Assembly: GCA_024235675.1 (NCBI GenBank)
Contig: JACKLZ010000004.1
Coordinates: 119,501-183,500, forward strand
Reading direction: 5' to 3'
Source: Zoogloeaceae bacterium
GTDB taxonomy: Bacteria > Pseudomonadota > Gammaproteobacteria > Burkholderiales > Rhodocyclaceae
Length of the DNA stretch: 64,000 nucleotides
This document shows positions 16,571 to 25,412 of this stretch, piece after piece (the first letter of the stretch is position 1; the number at the start of each line of letters is the position of its first letter). The notes beneath the pieces were generated by a model. It saw nothing but the letters and a program-made list of their open reading frames with translations. It was not told where the DNA came from and made no database searches. The translations under genes were made by a program, and so were the position numbers.

Positions 16571-17311
16571 ATGGACAGCATCAGCCTGATCGGACTGGTT
16601 CTTGGCCTGGCCGCCATTTTGGTGGGGCAGGTGCTCGAGGGCGGGCATATCAGCTCGCTGGTGCAGCCGACGGCATTCATGATCGTGATCGGCGGTACGC
16701 TCGGTGCCGTCATGCTGCAAAGCCCCTTGCGCGTGTTCAAGGACGGCATGCGCATGGCCAAATGGATTATCGTGCCGCCCGCGGCGACGCATGCCGAGCT
16801 GATCGATCGTGTGGTCGGCTGGAGTCACGTGGCACGCCGCGAGGGGCTGCTGGCGCTTGAGAACCAGATCGCCGGCGTGGGGGATACCTTTACCCAGAAA
16901 GGCATTCAATTGCTTGTCGATGGGGTGGAGCCGGACCGCCTGCGCGATGTGATGGAGGTTGAAATCACCGCCTGGGAAAGCCGGATGAAGCTCGGCGCCA
17001 AGATCTGGGAAGCGGCCGGGGGATATGCGCCGACCATCGGCATTCTGGGCGCGGTGATGGGTTTGATTCATGTGATGGAGAACCTCACCGACCCGTCCAA
17101 ACTCGGCGCCGGCATTGCGGTGGCTTTTGTGGCAACCATCTATGGCGTGGGGTCGGCCAATCTGGTGTTCTTGCCGATGGCCAAGAAGCTGCAGGCGCAT
17201 GTTGCACGCCTGGTATCTCTGCGCGAAATGCTGGTCGATGGCCTCGTGGGCATTGCCAATGGTGACAATCCGCGCATCATCGAGAGCCGCCTGCAGGGCT
17301 ACGACGTTTGA
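16571..17311 (+). CDS. motC: Flagellar motor stator MotA-family protein (MotC type)
   Basis: 246 aa with four membrane segments. The start DSISLIGLVLGLAAILVGQV and the GGHISSLVQPTAFMIVIGGT segment resemble the MotC/PomA branch rather than the longer MotA of enteric bacteria. The proline-rich motif before the third segment (GGYAPTIGILGAVMGLIHVM) is present. It forms the ion-conducting stator with a MotB-type protein. Its expected neighbour motD lies 3.86 kb away at 21172, separated by arsenic genes and a chemoreceptor. The gene starts 23 bases after fliA. Confidence 0.9.
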   Translation: MDSISLIGLVLGLAAILVGQVLEGGHISSLVQPTAFMIVIGGTLGAVMLQSPLRVFKDGMRMAKWIIVPPAATHAELIDRVVGWSHVARREGLLALENQIAGVGDTFTQKGIQLLVDGVEPDRLRDVMEVEITAWESRMKLGAKIWEAAGGYAPTIGILGAVMGLIHVMENLTDPSKLGAGIAVAFVATIYGVGSANLVFLPMAKKLQAHVARLVSLREMLVDGLVGIANGDNPRIIESRLQGYDV

Positions 17312-17391
17312 TCCTCGACGCGGCCGGGCCTCGGTCGCATCGCTTGCTCCGTGTCTCGCGTCACAAATAATTAATGCGTTTCGCGCGTCAA

Positions 17392-17407
17392 TTCGATAAT
17401 ATTCGAA
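17392..17407. promoter_or_regulatory. Putative ArsR operator
   Basis: TTCGA-TAATAT-TCGAA is an inverted repeat ending three bases before the arsR ATG at 17410. Its position suggests autorepression. Confidence 0.55.
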
Positions 17408-17409
17408 CT

Positions 17410-17763
17410 ATGGAAATCAAAGACGCTGCGCAGTTGCTGTCGGCACTCGGGCACGACGCCCGGCTGAGCATTTTTCGTTTGCTGGTTGAGGCCGGCCCCG
17501 CCGGCCTCAACGCGGGTGCGATCAGCGATGCACTGGCCATGCCGCCGGCGTCGGCGTCCTTCCATCTGGCGCATCTGAGCCGGGTGGGGCTGATCCAGGG
17601 GCAGCGGGCGCATCGCTTCATCCACTACTCGGCGAATTTTTCGAGCATGGATGCGCTGATCGTTTTTCTGACCCGCAACTGCTGTCAGGGCGAGGCCTGT
17701 CTGCCACTGACGGCGGCGTGCGATACCCGAGACACGCGCCGCGCCCAGCCGGCGGGCGACTGA
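17410..17763 (+). CDS. arsR: ArsR-family arsenite-responsive repressor
   Basis: 117 aa, winged helix. The recognition region is PPASASFHLAHLSRVGLI. The enteric metal site in helix 3 is absent; instead a C-terminal cluster C91-C92-x4-C97 (NCCQGEAC) matches the Acidithiobacillus-type ArsR that binds As(III) with two adjacent cysteines plus a third. This is an atypical-site ArsR. The ATG at 17410 gives MEIKDAA; an upstream in-frame ATG at 17374 would put the operator inside the gene. No ribosome site is visible before either. It is first in arsR-arsC-acr3. Confidence 0.88.
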   Translation: MEIKDAAQLLSALGHDARLSIFRLLVEAGPAGLNAGAISDALAMPPASASFHLAHLSRVGLIQGQRAHRFIHYSANFSSMDALIVFLTRNCCQGEACLPLTAACDTRDTRRAQPAGD

Positions 17764-17807
17764 CATTGCAATGACACACCGAAGTGGGGCGAGGCCCCAG
17801 GGACACC

Positions 17808-18221
17808 ATGACTGACCTCAAAACCGTGCTGGTGCTGTGCACCGGCAACTCCTGCCGCTCGCAAATGGCCGAGGCGATTCTCAACCACGATCTGGCGGGC
17901 CAGGTGCGCGCCTTGTCGGCTGGCACCGTGCCGCAGGCCAAGGTAGCCGATGGCGCCATCGCCGCCCTGACGCAGGCCGGCCTGCCCACCGAGGGATTGA
18001 CGCCCAAGGATGTGTCGGCCGTGCTCAATGAGGCCATCGACCTGGTGGTTACCGTGTGTGACAACGCCAAGGAGAGTTGCCCGATCTTTCCGCGGCCGAC
18101 CCCGCGCATTCATGTGCCGTTTCACGATCCGCATGGCGAGCCGCTCGACAGTTTCATCGCCGTGCGCGACGAGATCCGCGCGCGCCTGTTGCCCCTCGTG
18201 CGCGACGCGCTCGGACTGTGA
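17808..18221 (+). CDS. arsC: Arsenate reductase, thioredoxin-coupled, LMW phosphatase fold
   Basis: 137 aa. The P-loop VLCTGNSCRSQMAEA holds the nucleophilic cysteine of a CX5R motif. VTVCDNAKESCPIFP carries the two cysteines that form the shuttle disulfide. PFHDPHG supplies the general-acid aspartate. It reduces arsenate to arsenite in the cytoplasm for export by Acr3. It starts 44 bases after arsR with a GGGA site and precedes acr3 by 12 bases. Confidence 0.93.
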   Translation: MTDLKTVLVLCTGNSCRSQMAEAILNHDLAGQVRALSAGTVPQAKVADGAIAALTQAGLPTEGLTPKDVSAVLNEAIDLVVTVCDNAKESCPIFPRPTPRIHVPFHDPHGEPLDSFIAVRDEIRARLLPLVRDALGL

Positions 18222-18233
18222 GGGGAGGACGCC

Positions 18234-19313
18234 ATGTCTGCACAATGTGAAGTCACGGCCAAGGCGATGGCCGGCGCGCCGATCAGTTTCTTCGAACGCT
18301 ATCTCACGGTCTGGGTGTTTCTGTGCATCTTCGCCGGCATTGCGCTGGGCCAGCTGGCGCCGGGCGTATTCCAGACGCTCGGCCGGCTGGAGATTGCCCA
18401 GGTCAATCTGCCGGTGGGCCTGCTGATCTGGGTGATGATCATCCCGATGCTGATGAAGATCGACTTCGGCGCGCTGCACGAGGTGCGAGAGCAGAAGCGC
18501 AGCATGGCGATCACGCTGGTGGTGAACTGGGCGATCAAGCCCTTCACCATGGCGGCGCTGGGCTGGCTGTTCATCCGCCACGTGTTCGCGCCGTGGCTGC
18601 CAGCCGAGCAGATCGACAGCTATATCGCCGGCCTGATCCTGCTGGGGGCGGCGCCGTGCACGGCCATGGTGTTCGTGTGGAGCAACCTGTGCCGCGGCAA
18701 TGCCAATTTCACCCTGACCCAGGTTGCGCTCAATGATCTGGTGATGGTCTTTGCCTTCGCGCCCATCGTTGCGCTGCTGCTCGGGGTGTCGTCGATCCCG
18801 GTGCCGTGGGACACGCTGTTCCTGTCGGTGGTGATGTACATCGTCATCCCGCTGGCGATCGCGCAGTTTATTCGCAAGCGTTTGCTGAAAGGCGGCCGGG
18901 CGAACTTCGATGCCGCACTGACGCGGATCGGGCCGTTTTCGATCATCGCGCTGCTGGCGACGCTGGTGCTGTTGTTTTCGTTCCAGGGCGGCACCATTGT
19001 CGCGCAGCCGGCAATCATCGCCATGCTGGCGGTGCCCATTTTGTTGCAGACCTTGCTGATCGCCGGTCTGGGCTATGTGCTCAACCAGCGCCTGCGGGTG
19101 CGCCATGACGTGGCCGGCCCGTCGACCATGATCGGCGCCTCCAACTTTTTCGAGCTGGCGGTGGCCGTGGCGATTGTGCTCTACGGTTTCGATTCCGGCG
19201 CGGCGCTGGCGACCGTGGTCGGCGTGCTGATCGAGGTGCCGGTGATGCTGTGGCTGGTGCGCACCGTCAATGCCAGCAAGGGGTGGTACGAGCGGGGGCA
19301 GCAGCGCGCCTGA
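18234..19313 (+). CDS. acr3: Arsenite efflux permease Acr3
   Basis: 359 aa with about ten membrane segments. The Acr3 signature GAAPCTAMVFVWSNLCRGN contains the conserved catalytic cysteine of the fourth segment, and GPSTMIGASNFFELAVAVAI the conserved late motif. It exports As(III) driven by the membrane potential. It is last in the arsR-arsC-acr3 unit. The operon sits between the two stator genes, suggesting insertion of this cassette into a motCD operon. Confidence 0.93.
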   Translation: MSAQCEVTAKAMAGAPISFFERYLTVWVFLCIFAGIALGQLAPGVFQTLGRLEIAQVNLPVGLLIWVMIIPMLMKIDFGALHEVREQKRSMAITLVVNWAIKPFTMAALGWLFIRHVFAPWLPAEQIDSYIAGLILLGAAPCTAMVFVWSNLCRGNANFTLTQVALNDLVMVFAFAPIVALLLGVSSIPVPWDTLFLSVVMYIVIPLAIAQFIRKRLLKGGRANFDAALTRIGPFSIIALLATLVLLFSFQGGTIVAQPAIIAMLAVPILLQTLLIAGLGYVLNQRLRVRHDVAGPSTMIGASNFFELAVAVAIVLYGFDSGAALATVVGVLIEVPVMLWLVRTVNASKGWYERGQQRA

Positions 19314-19334
19314 TGTACGCGCTGCAATCGGGGC

Positions 19335-20960
19335 TTACAGTCGGAAGCTGCTGACCGAAGCTTTCAGGTCGCCGGCCAGGTCGCGCAACTGATCCGCCGC
19401 CCCGGCCATGCGACCGAGGGCCGACTGGTTGGCCCGCACGCGTTCAGCCATGTCTTCGACATTGCGACTGATATGGCTGCTTGACTCGCTTTGCTCGCGC
19501 ACGGCGCGGGTGATTTCACCTACCTCGGCCGTGGTGTGGCTCACCGACTCGTTGGCTTCGCCCAGCGCTTCGGAGGCCAGTCGCATGCCATTGCGGCTGT
19601 CCTCGAGCGACTCAAGCCCTTTGTTCAATGCTTTTTCCAGCGTGCGCGCCTGTTCGCCAAGCACATTGGTGATGCCGTCGATCTGGCTGGCCGACTGGCC
19701 GGACTTCTCGGCCAGCTTGCGCACTTCGTCGGCGACCACGGCAAAGCCGCGGCCTTGTTCGCCCGCGCGGGCCGCTTCGATGGCCGCGTTGAGCGCAAGC
19801 AGATTGGTCTGTTCGGCAATTTCACGCACCTGCTGCGTCATGGTGGTGATTTCCTGCGCGCTCTTGAAGAAAGCCTGGGCCGTCTCGGTGACGCCACGCA
19901 TGACACTGGCCGAGCCTTCGACAGACTTCGACAAGGTATCCAGGCGGGCGGAGGCGCGGGAGGAGGCTTCGAGCCCTTTTTCGGACAGTGCGCTCAGCCG
20001 CTCGGTGTTGCCACTGATGCGCTGAATGGCGGCGGTGACGGTATCGACGCCTTGTGCGGTGTCACCGGCAGCTTCGGTCTGGCGTTCGGCAGATTCTGCC
20101 GCTTTGCGTGATTCGGCGGCCACTTCGCCCGCAGCGGCGTCGACACTGGCGACCGATTTGGCGACATGGCCGATGAGCTGACCCAGGTCGTTTCGGATTG
20201 ATTCCGCGCTGATGGCAATGCGGCCCAGCTCGTCGCGGGTGTGGGCCCGGATCGGCTGGCTGAAGTCGCCTTTGGACAGCGCGAGCAGACCACTTTCGAG
20301 CTCACGCGCCGGGCCGATGAGCTGACTGCGCAGCAGCCACAAAAAGAGCGCAAAGGCCATGGCGCAGGCGACCGCCATGAGTGCGGAGGTGATGACGATG
20401 GCCTGCCGGGCGTCGGCCTTGATGGCGCCGGTGCGTTCGGAGATCTGCGCGTTCACCAAGGCGGCCAGATCGTCGAGGTGTTGGCCCGCGACTTTGTCTG
20501 CATCGCGCACATCTTTTTCCAGCGCGTAGATGTCATAGCTGACGCGGTAAGCCGAGAGCGCGTCGCCATAGGATTCGCGCAGTGCGTCGTGTGCGGTCAG
20601 AAACTCCTTCGACAGCGCCTTGGTCTGCTCATTGACCAGAGGCGAGGCGGCCAGGGTGGTGAGTGCTGCGTGCAATGCATCCTGCTTTTTCCCGTAGGCG
20701 AGCCAGTAGTCGGCCGTGATTTCGTCTTCGGTGATGCGCAGGAGAATGTTTTTCCAGTCGAGCAGTTGGGAGAGGAAGACCGTCTTGTTTTCGGCCAGTT
20801 TGAATTGCTCTGAATGCAGCGCATCGACTTCGCTGGTGAGGGTGTCTATGGCGCGGTACTGCAAGAACAGCCCGACGCAGGCCGCCACCAGCAGGAGGGT
20901 GGTGCCACCACCACAGATCAGCAGCAGTTTGTTGCGGATGCTGGACAGGATGAAGTTCAT
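19335..20960 (-). CDS. Methyl-accepting chemotaxis protein
   Basis: 541 aa. A membrane segment near residues 8-30 is followed by a helical periplasmic four-helix-type ligand domain of about 150 residues, a second segment ([20 protein letters not shown]), a HAMP domain ([18 protein letters not shown]) and a cytoplasmic signalling domain with the hairpin tip [20 protein letters not shown]. There is no C-terminal CheR pentapeptide. The ligand is unknown. I chose the ATG at 20960; a TTG 12 codons upstream is possible. A sigma-28 promoter lies 36-63 bases upstream of the chosen start. It converges with acr3. Confidence 0.92.
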   Translation of the reverse strand: MNFILSSIRNKLLLICGGGTTLLLVAACVGLFLQYRAIDTLTSEVDALHSEQFKLAENKTVFLSQLLDWKNILLRITEDEITADYWLAYGKKQDALHAALTTLAASPLVNEQTKALSKEFLTAHDALRESYGDALSAYRVSYDIYALEKDVRDADKVAGQHLDDLAALVNAQISERTGAIKADARQAIVITSALMAVACAMAFALFLWLLRSQLIGPARELESGLLALSKGDFSQPIRAHTRDELGRIAISAESIRNDLGQLIGHVAKSVASVDAAAGEVAAESRKAAESAERQTEAAGDTAQGVDTVTAAIQRISGNTERLSALSEKGLEASSRASARLDTLSKSVEGSASVMRGVTETAQAFFKSAQEITTMTQQVREIAEQTNLLALNAAIEAARAGEQGRGFAVVADEVRKLAEKSGQSASQIDGITNVLGEQARTLEKALNKGLESLEDSRNGMRLASEALGEANESVSHTTAEVGEITRAVREQSESSSHISRNVEDMAERVRANQSALGRMAGAADQLRDLAGDLKASVSSFRL

Positions 20961-20996
20961 GATCGGACCGTCGGAGGAAGTCAAAGTTGACGTCAA

Positions 20997-21023
20997 CGTA
21001 CGGCCGCCGTGGCGGTTTCTTTA
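20997..21023 (-). promoter_or_regulatory. Sigma-28 (FliA) promoter of the chemoreceptor gene
   Basis: On the minus strand TAAAGAAA, 11 bases, then GCCGTACG; the remembered consensus is TAAAGTTT-N11-GCCGATAA. A 12-bp palindrome GTTGACGTCAAC (20986-20997) overlaps the predicted start site. Confidence 0.65.
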
Positions 21024-21171
21024 GCGCGAAAACCCGAATGTTGTGGGGGCATCGATACGGCGCTGATCGGGGCGGCACTCAAGGGCGCCGGGGTGATGCC
21101 GTAAAGGGTGTGTGGGTGGCACAAACGTTGCATGGATTGCTTGTGATGCCACCGAAGGACCGGACGCCGCC

Positions 21172-22041
21172 ATGGCCAGACGAACCAGAGACGCAGAAGA
21201 ACACGAAAACCACGAGCGCTGGCTCGTGTCCTACGCCGACTTCATCACCTTGTTGTTCGCTTTCTTTGTGGTGATGTACTCGCTCAGCTCAGTCAATGAA
21301 GGCAAATACCGCGTGCTCAGCGATTCGCTGGTTCAGGCCTTCCGCAGCGTGAGCGTCAATGAGTCGGGCACCCAGATTGTGGTGCAGCAGGTGCCCATGC
21401 CGACCGGCCCCATCCCCATGCCAAAGCCGGATCGCGCGCAGCAGGAGGCGGAGAAAGCCAAACAGGCGGCAAAAGAGGCGGCGGTCAAAAAGGTACGGAG
21501 CATGGCGGACGACATCCGTCGTGTGCTCAAACCCCTGTCCGACGGCGGGCAGGTGCTGGTCACCGAAGGGGCCAACGGCATCAAGGTGGAGATCAACGCG
21601 GAGGTGCTTTTTGCGCCTGGCGAGGCTTTGCTCGGCGCGCAGGCGGTGAGCGCCTTGAGTGCGGTGGCGCAGGTGCTGGTCGGGTCGGAGTTTCCGATCG
21701 TGATTGAAGGTCATACCGATAACGTGCCGATCAGTACCTATCGGTTTCCCTCCAACTGGGAGTTGTCGGCGGTGCGTGCGTCGAGCGTGGTGCGTTTGTT
21801 CGTCAATTCTGGCGTCGAGCCCGTGCGGCTGACGGCGGCGGGCTATGGTGACCAGCGGCCGGTCGCCGACAACGAAACGCCCGAGAGCCGGAGCAAAAAC
21901 CGGCGGGTGACCTTGCTGATCGAATCCATCCTGGTCGAAGAGGAATTGCCGCCAGTGGTTCCACTGCGTCGTAACGACCCGATTCAAAGCATCTTGCCCA
22001 GTGCGAGTGCAGGCCAGACGGAGCAAACGAAGATCCTCTGA
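21172..22041 (+). CDS. motD: Flagellar motor stator MotB-family protein (MotD type)
   Basis: 289 aa. The single membrane segment HERWLVSYADFITLLFAFFV contains the ion-binding aspartate (YADF), and EGKYRVLS follows as in MotD. Residues 180-270 form the OmpA-like peptidoglycan-binding domain with EGHTDNVPI. It pairs with MotC at 16571. Because the ars genes and a divergent receptor separate them, it must use its own promoter, which I cannot identify. I chose the ATG at 21172; the frame opens 20 codons earlier. Confidence 0.91.
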   Translation: MARRTRDAEEHENHERWLVSYADFITLLFAFFVVMYSLSSVNEGKYRVLSDSLVQAFRSVSVNESGTQIVVQQVPMPTGPIPMPKPDRAQQEAEKAKQAAKEAAVKKVRSMADDIRRVLKPLSDGGQVLVTEGANGIKVEINAEVLFAPGEALLGAQAVSALSAVAQVLVGSEFPIVIEGHTDNVPISTYRFPSNWELSAVRASSVVRLFVNSGVEPVRLTAAGYGDQRPVADNETPESRSKNRRVTLLIESILVEEELPPVVPLRRNDPIQSILPSASAGQTEQTKIL

Positions 22042-22043
22042 AA

Positions 22044-22084
22044 TTGACATGCATCAAATTCGCTGCGGCGCACAAGGGTAGGAT
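22044..22084 (+). promoter_or_regulatory. FNR/ANR-type site with -10 box before bacteriohemerythrin
   Basis: TTGAC-ATGC-ATCAA (22044-22057) differs from TTGAT-N4-ATCAA at one base. TAGGAT (22079-22084) is placed so that a start near 22091 puts the site at about -41, the class II activator position. Confidence 0.55.
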
Positions 22085-22114
22085 TGCGTTACATTTTTTT
22101 ACATCGAGCGCGCC

Positions 22115-22588
22115 ATGGCGGAATTGTTTCAGTGGTCCGATGCGTACGGCGTTGGTATTCAGGAAATCGACGAGCAGCACAAGGTCCTGGTCGATTTGCT
22201 CAATCGTCTGCATGATGCGATTCATGCGCATCAGGGGTCCGAGACCTCACGCAAGATTCTCGGCGATCTGGCCGACTACACCCGTACTCACTTTGCGGTC
22301 GAAGAGTCGCTGATGCGAGTGTCGAACTACCCCGACTTCGAGGCACACAAGCAAAACCACGAAGACTTGATCGGCCAGGTCAATGCCTTGCAGATCAAGC
22401 TCGATTCGGGTGAGGCCAAGATCACCTTCGAGCTGCTGCACTTTCTCAAGGTCTGGCTGACGCATCACATCAAGGAAGCGGACAAGCGTTTTGCCGATTA
22501 CTTCATCAGCGTCGGCGGTGCGCCAGCCTGGGCGCCGCATGTCGAGCAGTCGATGGGCGAAAAGAAGTGGTGGTGGAAGTTCTGGTAA
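22115..22588 (+). CDS. Bacteriohemerythrin
   Basis: 157 aa. The diiron oxygen-binding ligands are visible in order: H in EQHKVL, H and E in THFAVEESLM, two H in HKQNHEDL, and H with D in HHIKEADKRF. It is a soluble single-domain protein that probably binds oxygen in the cytoplasm. The Trp/Lys-rich tail KKWWWKFW is unusual. It follows motD by 73 bases but has its own FNR-type site, so anaerobic or microoxic control is likely. Confidence 0.93.
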   Translation: MAELFQWSDAYGVGIQEIDEQHKVLVDLLNRLHDAIHAHQGSETSRKILGDLADYTRTHFAVEESLMRVSNYPDFEAHKQNHEDLIGQVNALQIKLDSGEAKITFELLHFLKVWLTHHIKEADKRFADYFISVGGAPAWAPHVEQSMGEKKWWWKFW

Positions 22589-22608
22589 GTCAGCATGGCG
22601 CACAGTTC

Positions 22609-22634
22609 ACAGCGGCCCCGCGGGGCCGCTGTGC
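22609..22634. terminator. 26-bp perfect palindrome between convergent genes
   Basis: CACAGCGGCCCC-GC-GGGGCCGCTGTG forms a 12-bp GC-rich stem between the hemerythrin stop and the stop of the minus-strand gene. It is probably a bidirectional terminator, though no T tract follows. Confidence 0.5.
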
Positions 22635-22637
22635 GTT

Positions 22638-23585
22638 TCAGGCGCTGGCGGTGTGTCTGAGCGGCAGACGGGACAGCAGGCGGATGGCGATCAGCGCAAA
22701 CAGTACGCGCGCCCACAGGATGCCTGACAGGTCGGCACCCATCAGCAGGATCAGCAGCGTGTCTTCGATCAGGCTGTGACACAGGCCGAGAAAGCTCAGG
22801 GTCAGGAAAACATCGCGCCGGCTCAGCGAGCCGCTGCGCACTTCCTTGAGCAGCAAGCCCGCACCGAAAGTCAGCCCGAGCGTGGCGCCGATGACCGTGA
22901 TATTGGCCGCTTCGCCGCGAATGCCGATCACCCGCAGCGCCGGCACGAGCAGGGCGTGGATGAGTTTTTCGATGCCCAGGAGGCGAAGCAGGCGAAGCAC
23001 GGCCATCAGCGTCGCGATGATGACCAGAATCCACAGCAGTGTTTGCGCCTGGTCCAGTGCCCAGCCCGCCAGGGTGGGCGCAGCCGCCGGCGCCTGCCAG
23101 GGCAGATCAACCGGATGTGCCAGCCAGCCGGTGCTCTGATAGACCAGATTCAGCACGCCGCCCAGCGTGACGGCGCCCACCAGTCGGATCAACAAGGTGG
23201 CGCGCCAGTGCACGCCGGCCGCTTTGGCGACCGCCCCTTCCACCGGCAGGGAGTGAGCGACCAGCATCATGGCGCCCAGCACCGTGGCTTGTGCTGCCGT
23301 GATCGGGGTGTCGGCGGCAAGAGTGAAGAATACGACCAGCCCGGCGTAAATATTGCTGAGCAAGGTGGCGGCCCAGACCAGACCGAGGGCGTCGGGCAGG
23401 CCGACCAGCGACATGATGGGTGACAGGGCCCACGCGAGCGCTTCGCTGCCGCCGGCCATGTCGAGTGCCTTCACGATGAGCAGGGCCGGCACCATCACTT
23501 TCAGCAAGGCGCCGTAGACGTAGAGCACTTCGAGCGCGAAGACTTTGATGGGGCGAACGATGGCGGGCGGGGGCGTAGCGGACAT
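22638..23585 (-). CDS. Gate-domain (nucleoside recognition) membrane protein
   Basis: 315 aa with about eight membrane segments. The layout has two Gate-type halves: an N-terminal block with VMVPALLIVKALDMAGG and a C-terminal block with IRGEAANITVIGATLGLTFG and HSLIEDTLLILLMGADLSG. Proteins with this domain are annotated as nucleoside recognition or spore-maturation-like membrane proteins; the substrate is unknown. It is divergent from the Lrp regulator at 23728 with a 142-base shared upstream region. Confidence 0.68.
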   Translation of the reverse strand: MSATPPPAIVRPIKVFALEVLYVYGALLKVMVPALLIVKALDMAGGSEALAWALSPIMSLVGLPDALGLVWAATLLSNIYAGLVVFFTLAADTPITAAQATVLGAMMLVAHSLPVEGAVAKAAGVHWRATLLIRLVGAVTLGGVLNLVYQSTGWLAHPVDLPWQAPAAAPTLAGWALDQAQTLLWILVIIATLMAVLRLLRLLGIEKLIHALLVPALRVIGIRGEAANITVIGATLGLTFGAGLLLKEVRSGSLSRRDVFLTLSFLGLCHSLIEDTLLILLMGADLSGILWARVLFALIAIRLLSRLPLRHTASA

Positions 23586-23727
23586 GTAGCGTTCAGCTTG
23601 AGCGTCAGAGTCTGGTCAGTCTAGGGCGGCAGTCGGAAAATAATTCAGCAAAGAACGGTCTGCACATTCCAAAAACTTTTCTATTTGGTTTAAAAAGGAA
23701 AGATTCGAAACCGTTCAAGGTAAGGCC

Positions 23728-24192
23728 ATGGCGCTTGACCGTATCGACCGACGCATTCTCGGCATCCTTCAGCAAGACGCAGGGCTGACCAACCAGAAGC
23801 TCGCCGAGGTGATCGGGCTGTCGCCGCCTGCGTGTCTGAAGCGGGTCAAGCGCATGACCGATCAAGGCTATATCCGTCGCCAGGTGGTGTTGCTCGACCC
23901 GGAGCGGATCGGGCCGCTGCTGCATATCGTGGTGGAGGTGACCATGGAGCGCGACCGCAAGGATCTCTATCAGCGCTTCCTGGGGCGTGCAACGGCGCAT
24001 GCGGTCGTCAAACAGTGCTATCAGGTCACGGGTGAGATTGATTTCGTGCTGATTGTGGTGGTGCCGACCATGGAGGCGTACGACCAGTTCTGCGATGAGG
24101 TGCTGTATGCCGACGACAATCTTCGCAAGTTCCGCACGCTGGTGTCGCGCTTCCGGAACAAGTTCGACACGGCGCTTGATGTCGGCGCTTAG
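23728..24192 (+). CDS. Lrp/AsnC-family transcriptional regulator
   Basis: 154 aa. An N-terminal helix-turn-helix (DRIDRRILGILQQDAGLTNQ then LAEVIGLSPPACLKRVKRM) is followed by a RAM ligand-binding domain with CYQVTGEIDFVLIVVVPTM. It probably senses an amino acid. The genes on either side are a divergent membrane protein and a convergent amino-acid binding protein; either could be a target. Confidence 0.9.
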   Translation: MALDRIDRRILGILQQDAGLTNQKLAEVIGLSPPACLKRVKRMTDQGYIRRQVVLLDPERIGPLLHIVVEVTMERDRKDLYQRFLGRATAHAVVKQCYQVTGEIDFVLIVVVPTMEAYDQFCDEVLYADDNLRKFRTLVSRFRNKFDTALDVGA

Positions 24193-24225
24193 CGGCGTTT
24201 GGTCATGCGGCGCCGGCGGGCTGGC

Positions 24226-25101
24226 CTACGGAAACGCCGGCTCGCGGTTGGGCGTGGTGAAGGTTTCCTTGGTCAGCCGGTTCAGTGGCACGTTCAAGTT
24301 CGCCGTGTTGAACCAGTGTTGGTACAGCGCGGGCATTTGCGGGGTGGGCAGAAGGCTGCGCAGGCTGTTGCTGACCGCGTCGGTGAAACGGCTATCGCCT
24401 TTGCGCATCATGATGCCGTAGGGCTCGATCGACAGGAAGGGGCCGACCACTTCATATTGCGCCTGGCCATCGCTGGCGGCGGAAATCCGGGAATAGAGAA
24501 TGATGTCGTCCAGCGCGAAGGCTTTGGCCGTGCCGTCGCGCACTGCGGCCAGGCCGGCCTCGGCGTCGGCAACCTGCAGCAGCGTCAGGCCCAGGCTGGC
24601 GGCCGCGTTGTGTTCGACCACCAGTTTTTCGCCGGTGGTGTTCTTGATCACGGCGATTGTCATGTTGCCGAGATCGTCGATCGAGCGGATCTTGTCGGCC
24701 TTGCGGGTGAGCAGGCGGGTGCCGGTGACATAGAAGGCCGGGCTGAAGTCGTAGCGGGCGAGGCGGTCGCGGGTGATGGTCGAGGCGCTGCAGTCCATGT
24801 CGGTTTCGTTGTTGTCCAGCGCCGTAAAGCGGGTGTCCCAGGTGGTTTCGCGATAGGCGATTTTCAGTTCGGGCAGGCCCAGCGTGCGCTGGATGTCAGC
24901 GGCGACATGGCGGCACAGATCAAGCGTGTAACCCGCTGGCGCGCCCGGCGTTCCGATTCCGAAGGGCGGATTGCCGCCGACCCAGCCGAGGGTGAGTGTG
25001 CCGGTGCGGCGAATCTTGTCGAGTGTGTCGGCCTGGGTGGGCAGCGTGCAGAGGATGGCCAGGGCGGCGATCAGTGCGTGGGTCAGGCGAGGGTGGACCA
25101 T
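24226..25101 (-). CDS. Polar amino-acid ABC transporter substrate-binding protein (family 3)
   Basis: 291 aa. A signal peptide ends near LCTLPTQADT. The SBP_bac_3 start DKIRRTGTLTLGWVGGNPPF and the domain GYTLDLCRHVAADI follow, then TDMDCSASTITRDRLARYDF, resembling GltI-type glutamate/aspartate binding proteins. No permease or ATPase gene is adjacent, so it must work with components elsewhere. A GGAGA ribosome site precedes the ATG. Confidence 0.85.
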   Translation of the reverse strand: MVHPRLTHALIAALAILCTLPTQADTLDKIRRTGTLTLGWVGGNPPFGIGTPGAPAGYTLDLCRHVAADIQRTLGLPELKIAYRETTWDTRFTALDNNETDMDCSASTITRDRLARYDFSPAFYVTGTRLLTRKADKIRSIDDLGNMTIAVIKNTTGEKLVVEHNAAASLGLTLLQVADAEAGLAAVRDGTAKAFALDDIILYSRISAASDGQAQYEVVGPFLSIEPYGIMMRKGDSRFTDAVSNSLRSLLPTPQMPALYQHWFNTANLNVPLNRLTKETFTTPNREPAFP

Positions 25102-25412
25102 GCCGTGTCTCCTTTGAATCCGAGCGCTGCTGCGGAACGCACTGTGAGTGGCTTCCGTCTATTTGTATGTGCTGCGCTACGAAAAGGCTCCGGGCGAGGT
25201 GACGGATAGGTCACGACGCCCGGAGGGGGTGTTCCCGGGGTCGCCGGGAAGGCCTATTAAACCGGAGCTGGCGGAGCAAAAAATCGCTTTATGACGTCAG
25301 AATTCGGTCTCATCTGAAAGGCCCGTGCGTTTTTCCGGTGCGATTGGAAAAGAAAACCCCCGGGGCGGTGTTGCGCCGCACCCGGGGGTGAGTTTCGACT
25401 CTGATGCGTGGC
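25102..25412. other. Intergenic region of 311 bp
   Basis: No gene is visible. The right end holds the parC terminator; the left end holds the promoter region of the binding protein at 24226-25101. Confidence 0.6.
25345..25388 (-). terminator. Terminator of the parE-parC operon
   Basis: A GC-rich stem (25357-25370 with 25376-25388, CCCCCGGG against CCCGGGGG) is followed on the minus strand by TTTTCTTTTC. Confidence 0.8.
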
